NCBI GenBank assembly: GCA_010015675.1
Contig: ML976990.1
Location: 579,327 to 643,326 of the forward strand
Direction of reading: 5' to 3'
Source of the DNA: Byssothecium circinans
Taxonomy: Eukaryota > Ascomycota > Dothideomycetes > Pleosporales > Massarinaceae
Length of the DNA: 64,000 nucleotides
The notes under the pieces: model-generated
The model's input: only the letters and a program-made list of their open reading frames with translations
Told to the model about the DNA's origin: nothing
Databases searched by the model: none
Program-made: the position numbers and the translations under genes
Shown here: piece by piece, positions 1-12,025 of the stretch
Numbering within the stretch: the first letter of the stretch is position 1
Layout of the letters: every line of letters starts with the position of its first letter

Positions 1-2543
1 TCAGCAATCTTGATGAGCGTATCCAGGCTGTGAAGGACCAAGAGAAGGCGAGCTGGGAAGAACGGAAGGCTTCCATTGTAAAGCAAGCTAGGGATAAAGC
101 TAAAGCAGATGCGGAGAAGAAGAGGGAGCTCACGGCGGAGCGCGATCAAAATGCCGCAGAACGCGACCAAGCCACTGCCGAACGGGACCAGGTTACAGCG
201 GCGCGCGAGCAGGTCACCGCCGAATTGGAACAGGTCAAGGGCCACCTTGCGAGCGTACAATCGGAACTGGAGTCGGCGCGGCAATCTCTTGAGCAGACTA
301 ATGCCAATTCTGATGTCAACATGGATGAAGAGGGACAGGTCAACGAAGGGGAGACTGGCTTCACGAGGGCTGAAAAGGCCGATCTGGAAGCCCGTCTTGC
401 TGCAGCCGAAGACAAGAGCAACACGTTCTCGAATCAGTCCACTGCTCTTGGTATCCGATTTGAGGAGCTGCAGAAACGTGAGCGAGAGCTTGAGTCACAA
501 ATCGTAAGTCACGATACAGCGTTCGAGAAGAGCTTCACAAGGCTAACCACTCACCAGGCCGAGTTCCAACAGCGTATCGGCGCTCTCAACGACGAAGTCT
601 CAAAAGCGCAAAACGAAAAAACACAAGCTGACGCCCGCATCAAAGAACTGCAGTCTGGCGTTTCATCAATTGAGCCATCCGCACTGCCACAGTCGTCAGA
701 AGAAATGGAAGATCTCAAGGAGAAGCTCGCTGCGGCTTTGAAAGAGGTGGAAGATCTTCAGACACGGGCGGAGATGACAAACTCTGTTGAGAACCAGAGT
801 TCCGATGAACGTGTAAGGTCTCTCATGGATCAGCTCACAGAGCAGTCAAAACAGATCGCTTCGATCCAAGCCACATTGGAGGAACGGGAGAAGAAGTTGG
901 CTGAGGTCGAAAAGGAACTTGCCGAAACCCAACAAAAGCTTGCCAAAGCTGAACAAGAGGTTGCTGCAGCCGAAAAGAAGTACGACGACCGCGAGATTAA
1001 AGTCGAAAACGACAAAGAGAAGCTCAAAACCAAGGCCAACGGAAAGATCAAAGACTTAGTGGAGAAGCTGAGGCAGCAGGACTCGACCATGACAAGTCTT
1101 ACGACAGAAATCGAAGAACTGAAGAAACAGGTTCAGGGTCAAGCCGCCCCTGAACAGGCTCAAACTGCTCCCGAAAGTGTGACGGTGCCGAGCGCTTCAA
1201 CAGCACCCGATGGTTCCATATCATCCTTTACTATATCGCTACCACCTGCAGATGCTTCAGAACGTGAGATTCAAGACTGGATCAGTGGCAACAAGACGGC
1301 GCAGGCGATCATCAAGCGCAATATTCAGAAACGTGCAGAGCAGGAGAAGAAGGCTGCTCAAGGCGCGGGGGAGACAACACCAATCGTACCTGCATCCCCA
1401 GCCTTAAAGTCTGAGGACAAAGGAACGGCCGAACAAGCGTCAGGAGCCGAGACGATCACGAAGGAAGAACACCAGAAAGCCTTGGCCAGAACCGAAGAAC
1501 TGGTGACACAGAAGAGCAGGACCCAACTCAGCATGGCCAAGAACAGGTTCGCAGCCCTTGAAACCAAGTGGAAGGTCGTGGAGAAGGCTGCGGAGGAAAC
1601 ACCCGAAGAGCCAGTCAAGACTGTCTTCGAGGCTGCTAAGGTTGCGAAACCAGGACCAGCACCACCCGCAAATGCTCCAGCGAACGCCCAGCCCGCACAA
1701 CAGCAGGCTACTCAATCACATCAACCTGCCGTTCAGAAACCCCAACCTGTACAACCAGTACAGCAGCCATCCAACGCGCCAGTTCCAGTCCCGGCCTACA
1801 ATGCACCTGTACAGCAGCAGCCCGGTCAATACGCTCCTGGGGGCGGCCTACCTCAAGCCAATGGAGCTCGCACAAACAACTTCGGTCAGCACGCCAACTT
1901 CGGACAGCCTGCCTATGGCCAGCCAATGAACCCGTTCTCTCAATCGCAAGGCGCGAACCAGTCCTTCCCCAACGCCATGCAAAACTTTGGTTCCGGCGGT
2001 ATACCACAACCCGGCTTTGCAAACACGCAGAACCAATTTGGCCAATTCCAACAAGGCCGCCCGAACTCGCCGTTTGCCCAGCAACAGCAGCAGCACCCAT
2101 TCCAACAAGGTGGGCGTGGCCATGCTGACATCGGCACGGGTCCCGCTGCACTTCGCAGCCTAGGCCAACCCGGCCAAACGGGGATCCCTCGCGGCGGTTC
2201 TAATATTCCTATGCCCGGTCGAGGTAGAGGTGGCCAGCAACAGCAACAGCAGCAGCACGCGGGCCAGCATCCCAATGCTCAGGGCACCGGTCAATCACAA
2301 ATCGGACGCGGTGGCGGTAGAGGAGGTGGCGCTGGTCGTGGTGCTGGCCGTGGTGGACTACCACAACAACCGGGCAGTCCTATGAATCCCGGCGCGCCGA
2401 CGTTCCAACCCGGAGGGAACGGCGCGGGTCGCGGACAGAAACGCGGTGCTGAAGATGATGGCGGGGGATCGCAACGCGGAGGCAAGCGTGCTAGGGGTGG
2501 TCGGGGTGGTGGTGCAGCGACGGGAGGTGGTGGGGAAGAGTAG
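1..2543 (+). CDS. Mlp1/Tpr-like nuclear pore basket protein, C-terminal part (5' partial)
   Basis: The frame is open from the left edge, so the start lies outside the window; the GTG at 30 is not a start. About 846 residues are visible. The first ~380 are charged heptad coiled coil (repeated AERDQ, LEQV and EKELAE blocks). A conserved stretch follows with REIQDWISGN, IIKRNIQKR and a basic/Leu region near AKNRFAALETKWK, as in the C-terminal part of Mlp1/Tpr. The last ~300 residues are low complexity, rich in Q, P, N and G with NNFG, NFGQ and GRGRGG repeats, ending in a KR-rich GQKRG..GGKRARGG tail that probably serves nuclear import. Mlp1/Tpr proteins line the nuclear basket and act in mRNA export quality control and telomere/chromatin tethering. 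The family call rests on the layout and the short conserved block; another long coiled-coil nuclear protein is less likely. Confidence 0.8.
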   Translation, partial: SNLDERIQAVKDQEKASWEERKASIVKQARDKAKADAEKKRELTAERDQNAAERDQATAERDQVTAAREQVTAELEQVKGHLASVQSELESARQSLEQTNANSDVNMDEEGQVNEGETGFTRAEKADLEARLAAAEDKSNTFSNQSTALGIRFEELQKRERELESQIVSHDTAFEKSFTRLTTHQAEFQQRIGALNDEVSKAQNEKTQADARIKELQSGVSSIEPSALPQSSEEMEDLKEKLAAALKEVEDLQTRAEMTNSVENQSSDERVRSLMDQLTEQSKQIASIQATLEEREKKLAEVEKELAETQQKLAKAEQEVAAAEKKYDDREIKVENDKEKLKTKANGKIKDLVEKLRQQDSTMTSLTTEIEELKKQVQGQAAPEQAQTAPESVTVPSASTAPDGSISSFTISLPPADASEREIQDWISGNKTAQAIIKRNIQKRAEQEKKAAQGAGETTPIVPASPALKSEDKGTAEQASGAETITKEEHQKALARTEELVTQKSRTQLSMAKNRFAALETKWKVVEKAAEETPEEPVKTVFEAAKVAKPGPAPPANAPANAQPAQQQATQSHQPAVQKPQPVQPVQQPSNAPVPVPAYNAPVQQQPGQYAPGGGLPQANGARTNNFGQHANFGQPAYGQPMNPFSQSQGANQSFPNAMQNFGSGGIPQPGFANTQNQFGQFQQGRPNSPFAQQQQQHPFQQGGRGHADIGTGPAALRSLGQPGQTGIPRGGSNIPMPGRGRGGQQQQQQQHAGQHPNAQGTGQSQIGRGGGRGGGAGRGAGRGGLPQQPGSPMNPGAPTFQPGGNGAGRGQKRGAEDDGGGSQRGGKRARGGRGGGAATGGGGEE

Positions 2544-4117
2544 GGGGTTTAATATGCGTGAATATGGTTGATTGATTGATCGATTGATAGGAGGAGGTAG
2601 AACGAGCTCGCTCTTCCCCCCCTTCGCTCGATGGGTATGGTACACACAGGGCATGTATCTTGCCTGCATCTCTTTTTCTGCCTCCTAGCGAGGGCTTCCC
2701 TTTTGTCATTTGCGTTTCTGTTTTACTCTCGTGCGTGCATCACTTCGTTCAGAGTATGGCGTACATGGGACATGGGGGCTTTGTTTTCCCACTTTGCTTC
2801 ATTTCGTCATCGTCAAATGGAAATGGAGAGATGGACAGACAGTGTAGTGTGTATGTGTGGGTATGAAAAAGCTGGGAATTGGCTGGCTGGGTTTTGGCCA
2901 TTTGCATTTACATGCGCAGATATATGTATTATAGGTATGGAATAGGAATAGGACAGGAAGTGTGTTTTATTCACTGCTCTTCTTTCGCTTGTTTGGGTCT
3001 TGGTGCTTTTGATGTTGAATGGGTTGCAAGCAGCCAGTGTTAAGTAAATAAGCAATGCCGAGTCTGGGGAGGTGCATGGATTAATGGATAATGGTGGGGT
3101 ATTGGGTTTGTGTAGTGTGCATGTTTGAGGCTACGGCGGAGAGGGGGAGGGGGGATGGGGCATACATAGCGCAGTAAAGAAAAACAGGTGCATACATTGA
3201 CATAAGATCTCGCTACCAAAACTCTGGTTATAGGTAGCCTTACGTATATTATAATATCATTATCCATGGTAAAATTTGCTATTATTAACCAACCAACACG
3301 AAAGCACGTGAACTAATATATCTACATGTCCGGGTACCTACCTATCTCGGGTCCCGAATTTGCAAGTTCCAGGTGTGCCGCATGCATATCTCATCCCACC
3401 TAGGACAATAATAACCAGGTTCGCAATTCCGTTAGGCATTCTTCTCAACATCGGCATGTTGTCAAGCTGCCGTGGGGTGGGACGGTGGAAATGGCACTCG
3501 GACATTTGCCCGCCTGAGGGGCTGAGTTTGGCATTTGTACTTCCTAGTGTGGCTTGCTGGAAAGGGGTGTGCGCTGAGCGGGCTGACACTAGACTAGGCT
3601 TTAATTGGTGCATGTGGGGTTTGGAGAAGTAAGGCAAATGAGGCCGAACGCCCTATGAGGTGAGGAGGGGACAGAAGCGTGGGTGTTTAACGGGATTATT
3701 GATGGTCATGTCACCGAAGTAGTTGCGGATTTCTTAAGGGCATTGCTTTTGGATGTTTCGTCGCGGTTTTATCAATTAATCTGAGATGCAGGCAAGGGAG
3801 GCCGGGAAATACAAATAGAGACTAGCGGCAAGCTTCGGGGAGATCGCTGGCCAGGTTCTTGGAAATTGGGGACCTCGTTCGTGAAAGGGCGAGAGGGTAA
3901 GCAGTAGCTCAGCCTTTCTCAGCCCTGCTGCTTCAACCTCCTTCGGGCCTCCCGTCCTCTTCTTCTTCTTTTTCTTCTCCTTCTTCATTCCATTCTTTGA
4001 TTTCTGGCTCTCCTCCCCTTTTCCCTGCCCACGGCGCGTAAGAGAGGATATCGCGATACTACGCACCCCGGAGTCCCGACTTCACTTGGGCGATAGGAGG
4101 TTTCGGACACCATCATC
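2544..4117. other. Intergenic region, no gene seen
   Basis: This is the 3' flank of the Mlp1-like gene and the promoter of the sugar transporter. It has a short TTGATTGATTGAT tract near 2570 and a strong pyrimidine tract at about 3955-3990 on the + strand, close upstream of the next start, typical of fungal core promoters. The open frames here have no recognisable protein features. Confidence 0.6.
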
Positions 4118-5584
4118 ATGATTGATCGGGCTGCGCTGTTGGGAGGGGTGCCTATGAAGGCCCTCTCCCTAGTCATGGTATGCTCAATGTGCTCGAGAAC
4201 GCATACCGACAGCTAACAATTGCCTACAGCTCACGTTCCAAAACTCAGCCCTCATTCTGGTATTGACTACACCCCGCGCGACCACGACCCCGAACTGACA
4301 CGATGCGCAGATCATGCACTACTCGCGCATAATGCCGCTCGTAAACGGCCACCGCTACTTCACCTCGACCTCTGTCTTCCTCAACGAAGTCATCAAGCTC
4401 GGCATCTCTGCCACCATGGCTCTGTACGACCTCTCGAGTAACATGCCGCCGAACACACCTGCCACGTCGCTCATCTCCGAACTTGTGTCTACAATGTTCG
4501 CAAACGATAGCTGGAAACTCGCCATCCCAGCCGCGCTATACACACTCCAGAATTCGCTGCAGTATGTCGCTGTTAGTAACTTAGACCCGAGCACATTCCA
4601 GGTCACATACCAGCTGAAGATTCTCACGACGGCGATTTTCAGCGTGTTGATGTTGGGGAGGAAGTTGTCAGCGAAGAAGTGGGCGAGTTTGGGACTGTTG
4701 ATGGTTGGCGTTGCTATTGTGCAGTTACCGCAGGATACATCCAAGGTCACGGTTGAGGACTCGAAGACGGAGGAACCCAAAATTGGACGGCGCGCGCTCG
4801 AAGTAATTGGTACCTACACCATCAATTCGCTCCTCCCGCGCTCCGGCTCCTACGAAGGCATCAAAGAAGACAAACAACTCGAGCACCCCACAATGAACCG
4901 TTCAGTAGGTCTCATGGCTGTCCTCATTGCATGCGCCCTATCCGGTCTTGCGGGTGTTTGTTTCGAGAAAGTGCTGAAGCAATCACCTCCCACGCAAAAG
5001 CCCGTCTCGCTCTGGATCCGTAACTGCCAGCTCTCCTTCTGGTCCCTGTTCCCCGCCTTCTTTATTGGCGTTTTATGGGTTGATGGAGAAAACATTGCGA
5101 AAGCGGGATTCTTTGCCGGATACAATTTTGTGGTGTGGACGGCGATCATGTTCCAGGCTGGTGGAGGCATCATCGTCGCGCTGGTGATTAATTATGCGGA
5201 TAATATTGCCAAGAACTTTGCTACGAGTATCAGTATTATTATCTCGGCGTTGGCTAGCGCGTATTTCTTTGACTTTCGGATTACTATCACGGTGAGTTTC
5301 TTTTATCCAGCGATTCCTTGATCGCGTTGCTAATCAGAGACTAGTATCTGCTTGGCACGTCCGTTGTCATGGCCGCAACGTATCTCTACAGTCAACCGGA
5401 CATGCAACCTCCGCCCCCTAAAATCGCGGAATACGAGGAAACGTCCATTGGACGCGATTCAGAAGAAAACGAGACGGCAACACCGCTTATGATGCAGCCA
5501 TTGAGGAAAGTAAGTGAAGAGGGGGAAAGGCCAGGGAGTCCGACGGAGGATGAGAGGGAGCAGTTTTTGAAGAGGGGGGATTGA
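4118..5584 (+). CDS. Golgi UDP-galactose/UDP-GlcNAc-type nucleotide-sugar transporter
   Basis: Exons are 4118-4177, 4230-4259, 4311-5291 and 5345-5584, giving 436 aa. The introns are 51-53 nt with GT..AG ends and CTAAC/CTGAC-like branch points. The spliced N-terminus reads LTFQNSALILIMHYSRIM, a hallmark of the nucleotide-sugar transporter family (SLC35A, PF04142). Further family blocks are TLQNSLQYVAVSNLD, TFQVTYQLKILTTAIFS and YADNIAKNFATSISIIISA. About ten hydrophobic segments are visible. The protein would exchange UDP-sugar for UMP across the Golgi membrane to supply glycosylation. The acidic C-terminal tail after ATYLYSQPD is disordered and probably cytosolic. The 30-nt second exon is unusually small, but it restores a perfectly conserved motif. 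The exact sugar specificity cannot be read from the sequence. Confidence 0.9.
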
Positions 5585-6159
5585 TGATGCAGACGATTTT
5601 TTCCCTTTTACTGAAGACTTTGATGGTGAGGGCATGGCATTCTTGATGTTTGATCTGAAGTTTTGGCTCGAGTTTTGTGTTCTGCGTGGGAAGCGTTTTC
5701 TGATTTCGATACGATGGTGTGGGTTTATTGTGGCCTTGGCCTATGGGGAAAGTACTTGGTTTTCTAACAGTGTACGGAAGATTTATTCTGGCGTGCGTGT
5801 GAAGAGCATGGAGTTGTATGGGCGAGCATATGCATCATGCGGGATTCGAGCAAGCATAGAATATGTAATAGAAGGGTGCCGAAAGTGGGGAGGCTTCAGT
5901 ATCGACGGTAAAGCCTGAGGGACGAGTCATGACGATAGCATTGTTACATCTTGAATCTATTCAGGACCAGGTTCTCCGTCCGAGTGTAATGGTGGTTACC
6001 GCTTTTACTCAGTGGGTAGTCGCGACTTCCCCTTCCATCCCGTCAAGCTTCAACATCGCCACCCTCATCTCTCACCTCACTTTCTTCTTTCTTTTCTGCT
6101 CGACAAGACATTCACATTTCATCTTCATCTACGCTGCGTTATAGCGCTGCGCGCTAGCC
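5585..6159. other. Intergenic region
   Basis: This holds the 3' UTR of the transporter and the promoter of the helicase gene. A pyrimidine-rich stretch (TTTCTTCTTTCTTTTCTG, about 6080-6098) precedes the helicase start. Nothing else is supported. Confidence 0.5.
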
Positions 6160-9100
6160 ATGGACGAAGAGCGATACCGATATCGCGACGAGCGAAATGG
6201 TCGGGGAGGAGGGCGTCGCGAGTCGCAGCAGTACCCAATTCTTCAACCTCAGTTCAAACAACCGTTTCGACCTATAGCGCCTCGCGACCGTTTCCGCGCT
6301 CCTCGGCATGAGCCGGCGTTCGACAGGGTGGACGATGAGGATGATCAGTACGAGGAGCCTGTATTTGACTCATTCGGCAAGTGGTCCAGTGTGGGGGTAT
6401 ATGAGATGGTACGCTGACTTTGCTACAGATGAGAGGCTGCTGCATCAGCCTGTTGATGATCGGCGGCGGTTGGCGGAGAAAGGGCAGTCGCGATTGTCGT
6501 TCGATCCTTCATATCCGCAGCCGTCATATCGGCCGCGTGAGAGTGTGGCGTATGACCTCGATGGTAAGATCAAAACACACGCCTGCATCAGAACGTCGCT
6601 GATTAGTTGGTAGACCAGCGTGGGTATCGACAGCAGCCGCGACTTCTGCAAAATCTGAGTACGTCGCTCTGATCATCTCTTCTGGGTCACGATGCTAATC
6701 AACATCAGGCCAGTTCGCCTATACCGCTACACAACCGCAAGAATCTAGTTCGGATGTACCACTTGGGCCTTCGTCGAGCCCGGCATTCAGAGCTGGCCAG
6801 AGACGGACCGACCACGACTATGTGAACGATGCGCAACCAAGAAGCTATCCCCGCATCGTTGAGCGAGAGGAAATTCGTACGCCTCCCAATGTATCACAAG
6901 ACCGCTCTTGTCACCGACCTCAAGCTTCTTTGCCTGCGCCAAACGTCCCAGCCGCCCGCTCGGGTGCTCCGATGGTTCAAGGCATAGAACTCATTCAGCC
7001 CAATGTACTCCCTGATCGTCTTCGTACGCTCTTTCCCTATCCCACTTTCAACGCTGTTCAATCAAAGTGCTTCGACCACCTCTACAAGTCAGATGACAAC
7101 TTTGTTCTTGCTTCCCCCACCGGTAGTGGAAAAACGGTCATCCTAGAGTTTGCCATCTGCCGAGCCATCGCAATGAATGCTACGGGGCAGTACAAGATCG
7201 TCTACCAAGCGCCCATGAAAGCTCTTTGCTCGGAGCGACAGCGTGACTGGCAAAAGAAGTTTGGTCCACTCGGATTGAACTGCGTTGAGCTTACTGGTGA
7301 CAGTAATGCTGCAGATCTCAAGAACGTTCAGTCTGCGAACATCATCGTCACTACTCCGGAAAAGTGGGACAGCGTGACGCGAAAGTGGAAGGATCACGAG
7401 AAACTCATGCGACTCATCAAGTTGTTTTTGATCGACGAGGTCCACATCCTGAAAGAGAACCGCGGTGCTATCCTCGAAGCGGTTGTTTCTCGCATGAAGT
7501 CTGTCGGCACCGACGTACGCTTTGTCGCTCTATCTGCGACAATTCCCAACTTTGTGGATGTGGCTACGTGGCTTGGAAGGAACTCAATTGAGCCACATGA
7601 GCCAGCCATGAACGAGAAATTTGGCGAAGAGTTCCGACCGGTCAAATTGCGGAAACATGTCTGCGGTTATGGGGGCAATCCGAACGACTTTGCCTTCGAA
7701 AAGACACTCGATTCTCAACTCCCGGAAGTAATTAAGAGATACACAGAGCGCAAGCCGATCATGATCTTCTGCAACACGAGGAAGTCTACGGTGGCTACAG
7801 CTAGGCTACTCGCAAACTGGTGGGCTACGAGACACCCCATGGATCGTCCGTGGAACGCACCATCGACAGCGTTGACATTCAACGATCGCGATCTACGAGA
7901 ATGCGCTGCATCTGGTGTAGCATTCCATCACGGTGGTGTTGATGCGAATCATAGGCTTGCTGTAGAGAAGGCATTCTTGAACAACGAAATCGGTGTCATC
8001 TGCTGCACGTCAACGTTGGCAGTAGGTGTTAATTTACCCTGTCACATGGTCATCATCAAGAATACAGTTGCGTACGTCGATGGAGAGTTGCAAGAATACT
8101 CAGATCTCGAAATCATGCAGATGCTCGGGCGTGCGGGACGACCGCAATTCGAGAACAGTGCAGTGGCAGTCATTATGACCAGGCAGGCAAAGGTCCACAA
8201 GTACGAGAAGATGGTGACTGGAAAAGAATTGCTAGAGAGCACACTGCATTTGAACCTCGTGGATCACCTTAATGCTGAGATAGGTCTAGGGACGATACGC
8301 GATTTCCAATCGGCGAGGAAGTGGTTTGCCAGCACCTTTCTCTACGTCCGTCTCAAGCAGAACCCTGCGTACTACAAGCTCGATGGCTCTCGAAGCGGAC
8401 AGAGTATCGACGAGCAGCTGGACGATATCTGCTTCCGCGACATCACTCTTCTCCGGGAGTGCAACTTAACCGTGGGTGAAGAAGAGTTCAGTTGCACCGA
8501 GTTTGGGCACATCATGGCACGTTACTACATACACTTTGAGAGTATGCGCGTCATTATGGGGCTGCAGCCAAAAGCGTCCATTTCTGAGATTGTAAGTCTG
8601 CTTCCAACCATCTTCGCGATGATTCTGATTGAGATAATCTAGCTTTCTGCGATTGCACAAGCTGCTGAACTCGAGAACATCCGATTTCGACAGGGTGAAA
8701 AGCCACTGTACAAGCTCATCAACAAGTCGCCCTGCACCCGTTTCCCAATACCGGTGGATCTCGCTTTGCCAGCACACAAAATCTCACTCCTCATACAATC
8801 TATTCTCGGAGCTATGGATATTCCGTGGGACGGCGAGATGTCAAAGCACAGGAATCAATACAACACGGAAGCCAACGTAGCTTTCAGAGCCCTAAGCCGC
8901 GTCATTCGCTGCATTATTGACTGTCAGATCGCTCTTGGAGATTCTGTGAGCATAAATAACGCACTGGTATTGGAGCGGAGCATCGCTGCAAGAGTTTGGG
9001 ATGACAGCCCGTCACAAATGAAGCAGATCGACAATCTTGGAGTTGTTGCTATCCGAAAGCTAGTGAACGCTGGGATTAGGAGTATCGAAGAACTTGAATG

Positions 9101-11214
9101 CGTCGAACCAAGTAGGATCGAGTTTCTTCTGGGTCGGAATCCGCCATTCGGTCTGAAAATTATCGAGACTCTGAAGACTTTTCCAAAGCTTCGCGTGTCG
9201 TTGTCAATGGTGCCCAATTCTGTAAGTTCGAAAACTCCCACTCGTGTCTTATCTAATAATCCAAAGATCACTAAGACTCCAGAGGGAGTGAAAGTGATGA
9301 TCAAGACCGATATCGGCTTCATCAACGACAGTGTACCGACAAATTTTGGGTCGAAGCTGGTATACGTATGTATGCTAGCGGAGACCTCGGATGGTCGGAT
9401 GGCTCACTTCGCTCGAACCAGGTAAGCAGTCCCCATTCGCGCATCGAAGAGGGAACTGACTGATCATCAACAGTTCAAGAAAGCTTGGCAAGGGCCAGCA
9501 ACAGACTCTTCCGGTCCTTTTAAGGTCACCCGGGCTGAGCATCAATTGCTATATTATGTGCGATAGTATAGGTAAGGGAGTTGTAGTCCAGTTTCGATCA
9601 TTTCGTTGAAAATTAGTAGCTGGCACACAGCGAACTGCGTCTGTGACGCCGAGGATCGCTCCATCGATGTTTCCTCCGCCCAAGCCATCCGTACCAACTG
9701 GATCCCGCCCCAATTTGCCCACTCCGAACATGTCTAGGCGACGCAGCGATAGCGGAAAATCTGTTGGAAAGGCTTCGACCACGGCTGAAGAATTTGGCGA
9801 CGACGGTATCGATGACGAAGAGCTTGTGAAAGCCGCAATCTCTGACCTGGACTTTGATCACATTGACAACTACGCTGACGCCACTGCTACTCTTACCCGA
9901 GGTAATACAGCAAAAAATGCATCTTCTAAGAATAAGAGCCGCGCCAAAGATCCTCACAACGACGACCTTGAGCCCACACAGCTCGCTAATGGGAAGTGGG
10001 CTTGCAATCACTCATGCAAGAACAAGCAGGCCTGCAAACACATGTGCTGCAAAGAGGGTATGGACAAGCCTTCCAAAAAGACAGGGGCGAAGCGTGTCCC
10101 CTCTAATGAAGATCGTGGTCAGCCTGCTTCCAAAGTCACAGACAAGGCAAAGTCAACACAGACCAAGCTACAGCTCACTTCATCGAAGCGGAAGAGCTCA
10201 GTAGCGGTCGAGGAGCTTGATCTCACCCAACAGGAGAAGAATCGGAAGGCGGAGTATTCTATCAGTGGGCCGAAAGAGTCCCGCGATCTACATAAGCTCC
10301 ACAAAAGCGTTCATAAGCAGGACTTGCCTCCTTCGATCTCGTCGGTCATGCATACGAAGCCAGAGTACTGCTATGCAAAGGGTGGCGACCACAACCTTAG
10401 CTTCATGGATGACCGTCCGAGTTCGAGCGACTACGGCGACATTCAACTTGAAGATTTATATGACAATCTACGCCGCCCTCAGCAGAAGTATGCACAAGGT
10501 GCTGGCGGCAGGGCGCAATATGATCATGTGAGTATTGCTTTCATGGGCTCCCCGGTTGCGGATACTGCTGTGGATCAGCAGTCGGATACGTTTGGCGACG
10601 ATGAGTCCGCCTTTGGAGATGCTATGGTAGGAATTACAAACTCTGAAGACGTCCAACCCGATGGAGCTATGGGACGAAGTGATGATGCTTTGCAGGCGTT
10701 CGAGAATGCCTTGGACGAAGACTACGACTTCGGTTTCCCAGATGACGACTACCCGCTCGACTTGGGTGACGCCCCGAAAACCAACAACGGACTCACAGCC
10801 GCGGTTGAAGGCCCGCCCATGGCATCAACACTCGACGTTCCAATGGGCCCACCTCCCCCCAAGAAACGCCATCCAGTCTTCTTGGACGACACCAGCAGCC
10901 CCCACCCTACCCAGAATCACTTCAAGCCAGCCAAATCTATGTCGAAGGTCTCTGCACTGAAGGAGTCGAAGCACACAAACAAGAATCTGCACACCCCACA
11001 GCGCCGCATATCGAGCGAGAAAAAGAAGGTTTTTGACAAAAAGAAGACGGGTTCAAAGTACGAAGAGGTGTTCGACGATGACGATGTGGTTCTGGGTGAA
11101 GGTGATATTATGATGAACGAGAATGAGAAGCCCCCGACGCCGGAAGCTTACAAGGGGCTTGAACCGTGGCTGTTTCGGGAGTTTGGGGATATTGTTGAGA
11201 TTGTGGAGGAGTGA
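6160..11214 (+). CDS. Meiotic ATP-dependent DNA helicase HFM1/MER3
   Basis: This is a Ski2-like superfamily 2 helicase followed by a Sec63-type domain and a long tail. The N-terminus (MDEERYRYRDER) is disordered and split by at least three short introns around 6389-6428, 6565-6611 and 6659-6707; the first boundary is uncertain. The core frame has Walker A ASPTGSGKT (about 7110), DEVH (about 7434), SAT (about 7535) and QMLGRAGRPQ (about 8118). An intron at 8592-8642 leads to the winged-helix/Sec63 region (LVNAGIRSIEELE, helix-hairpin-helix-like). Further introns lie near 9222-9266 (in frame), 9422-9472 and 9570-9615. The tail has a Cys/His cluster CNHSCKNKQACKHMCC (about 10000-10050) and ends in EPWLFREFGDIVEIVEE. 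HFM1/MER3 unwinds recombination intermediates and promotes interfering crossovers in meiosis. The full length is about 1,490 aa. The main uncertainty is the exact set of 5' and 3' introns. Confidence 0.9.
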
Positions 11215-11451
11215 TAGATGGATGAGAAAAAGGCGAATGTAATGGCGATGGATCTCAAACAGTTTAGGGGATTTCAGCTTTATGTCAATCGCGACGATTT
11301 TTCTGGGGTGGCAGGATGCCTTTTTTGTTTTGGAGCTGAAAGATATGAGGATATTTTATATGAGTTACGTTCAAGTATAGATATCATAAATAGGGATTAG
11401 GTGGGTGTACAGTTTTCTGCGATATCATTACCATATTCACGCTACTTCAAA
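11215..11451. other. 3' flank of the helicase gene
   Basis: This is AT-rich sequence with no convincing gene. It passes into the diverged repeat that begins near 11452. Confidence 0.4.
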
Positions 11452-12025
11452 ACAACAGAACGTTATCCTCTAGTTTGGAATTAACTACAACTGTTGTTCC
11501 CCTAAAGCTCGCCTATATAAGGCCCCAGGTTTAAAGTGTTTAGAAGTCTCACGTGATTTGAAATCGAATAAGAAACTACCATACGCTCGTATGCTCGGAA
11601 ACGTAGGAGTTTTAATGAAGCTATCTTATACATACTGTTTGAATATTTGGATGATAGGAGCTTTTGGGAAGATAAAAGTGAATTAACGACTTCTTGACTG
11701 GGGGCTTGGGGTTCACTCCCACAAACCAGAGGGAGGTCTTTGCAATTCAATCTCAAGCTTGAATGTAAAGGCGAAGCAGGCTTCACGTAGCTTTTAACAT
11801 CACCAGCTAGGCAGTCATATAATTATCATACGCTGTTGGAGCTCTTACTCGTGCAAATCACACCGCCCTTACAACGAACGTATCGATATCGACTTCGATT
11901 TTGAACCAAGCAGACTGCCGCCCTTACGACGAACGTATAGATATCGACTTCGATTTTGAACCAAGCAGATCAAGCTGTGGATCAGAAGAACCTCGAAGCC
12001 AAGGACCAAACTTTTATCTTCGAAC
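11452..12025 (+). repeat. Copy A of a two-copy dispersed sequence (promoter/5' region of the Cys-rich gene)
   Basis: This segment aligns by eye with 36722-37232. Shared anchors include the GTT..CCTAAAGCT block near the left end, CACGTGATTTGAAA versus GACGTGATTTAAAC, CATCACCAGCTAGGCAGTCATATAATTA versus CATCACTAGCTAGACAGTTATATAATTA (given here only as alignment anchors), and TTTTATCTTCGAACAT immediately before the small gene's start. Copy A keeps the open frame at 12026 and copy B does not. Most differences at the anchors are C/T or G/A, with copy B the more AT-rich. It looks like a duplicated gene with its promoter rather than a transposon, as no terminal repeats are visible. Confidence 0.55.
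11863..11970 (+). repeat. Tandem direct repeat, 2 units of about 53 bp, period 55 bp
   Basis: Units are 11863-11915 and 11918-11970. Both run from CCGCCCTTAC through ATATCGACTTCGATTTTG to CCAAGCAGA and differ at only a few positions. Copy B of the dispersed sequence (about 37160-37200) has only one diverged unit, so the duplication is private to copy A. It lies 55 bp upstream of the Cys-rich open frame. Confidence 0.85.

Noticed and set aside
30..32. GTG at 30 as start of the first gene
   Set aside because: The frame is open to the window edge and the protein is clearly 5' partial.
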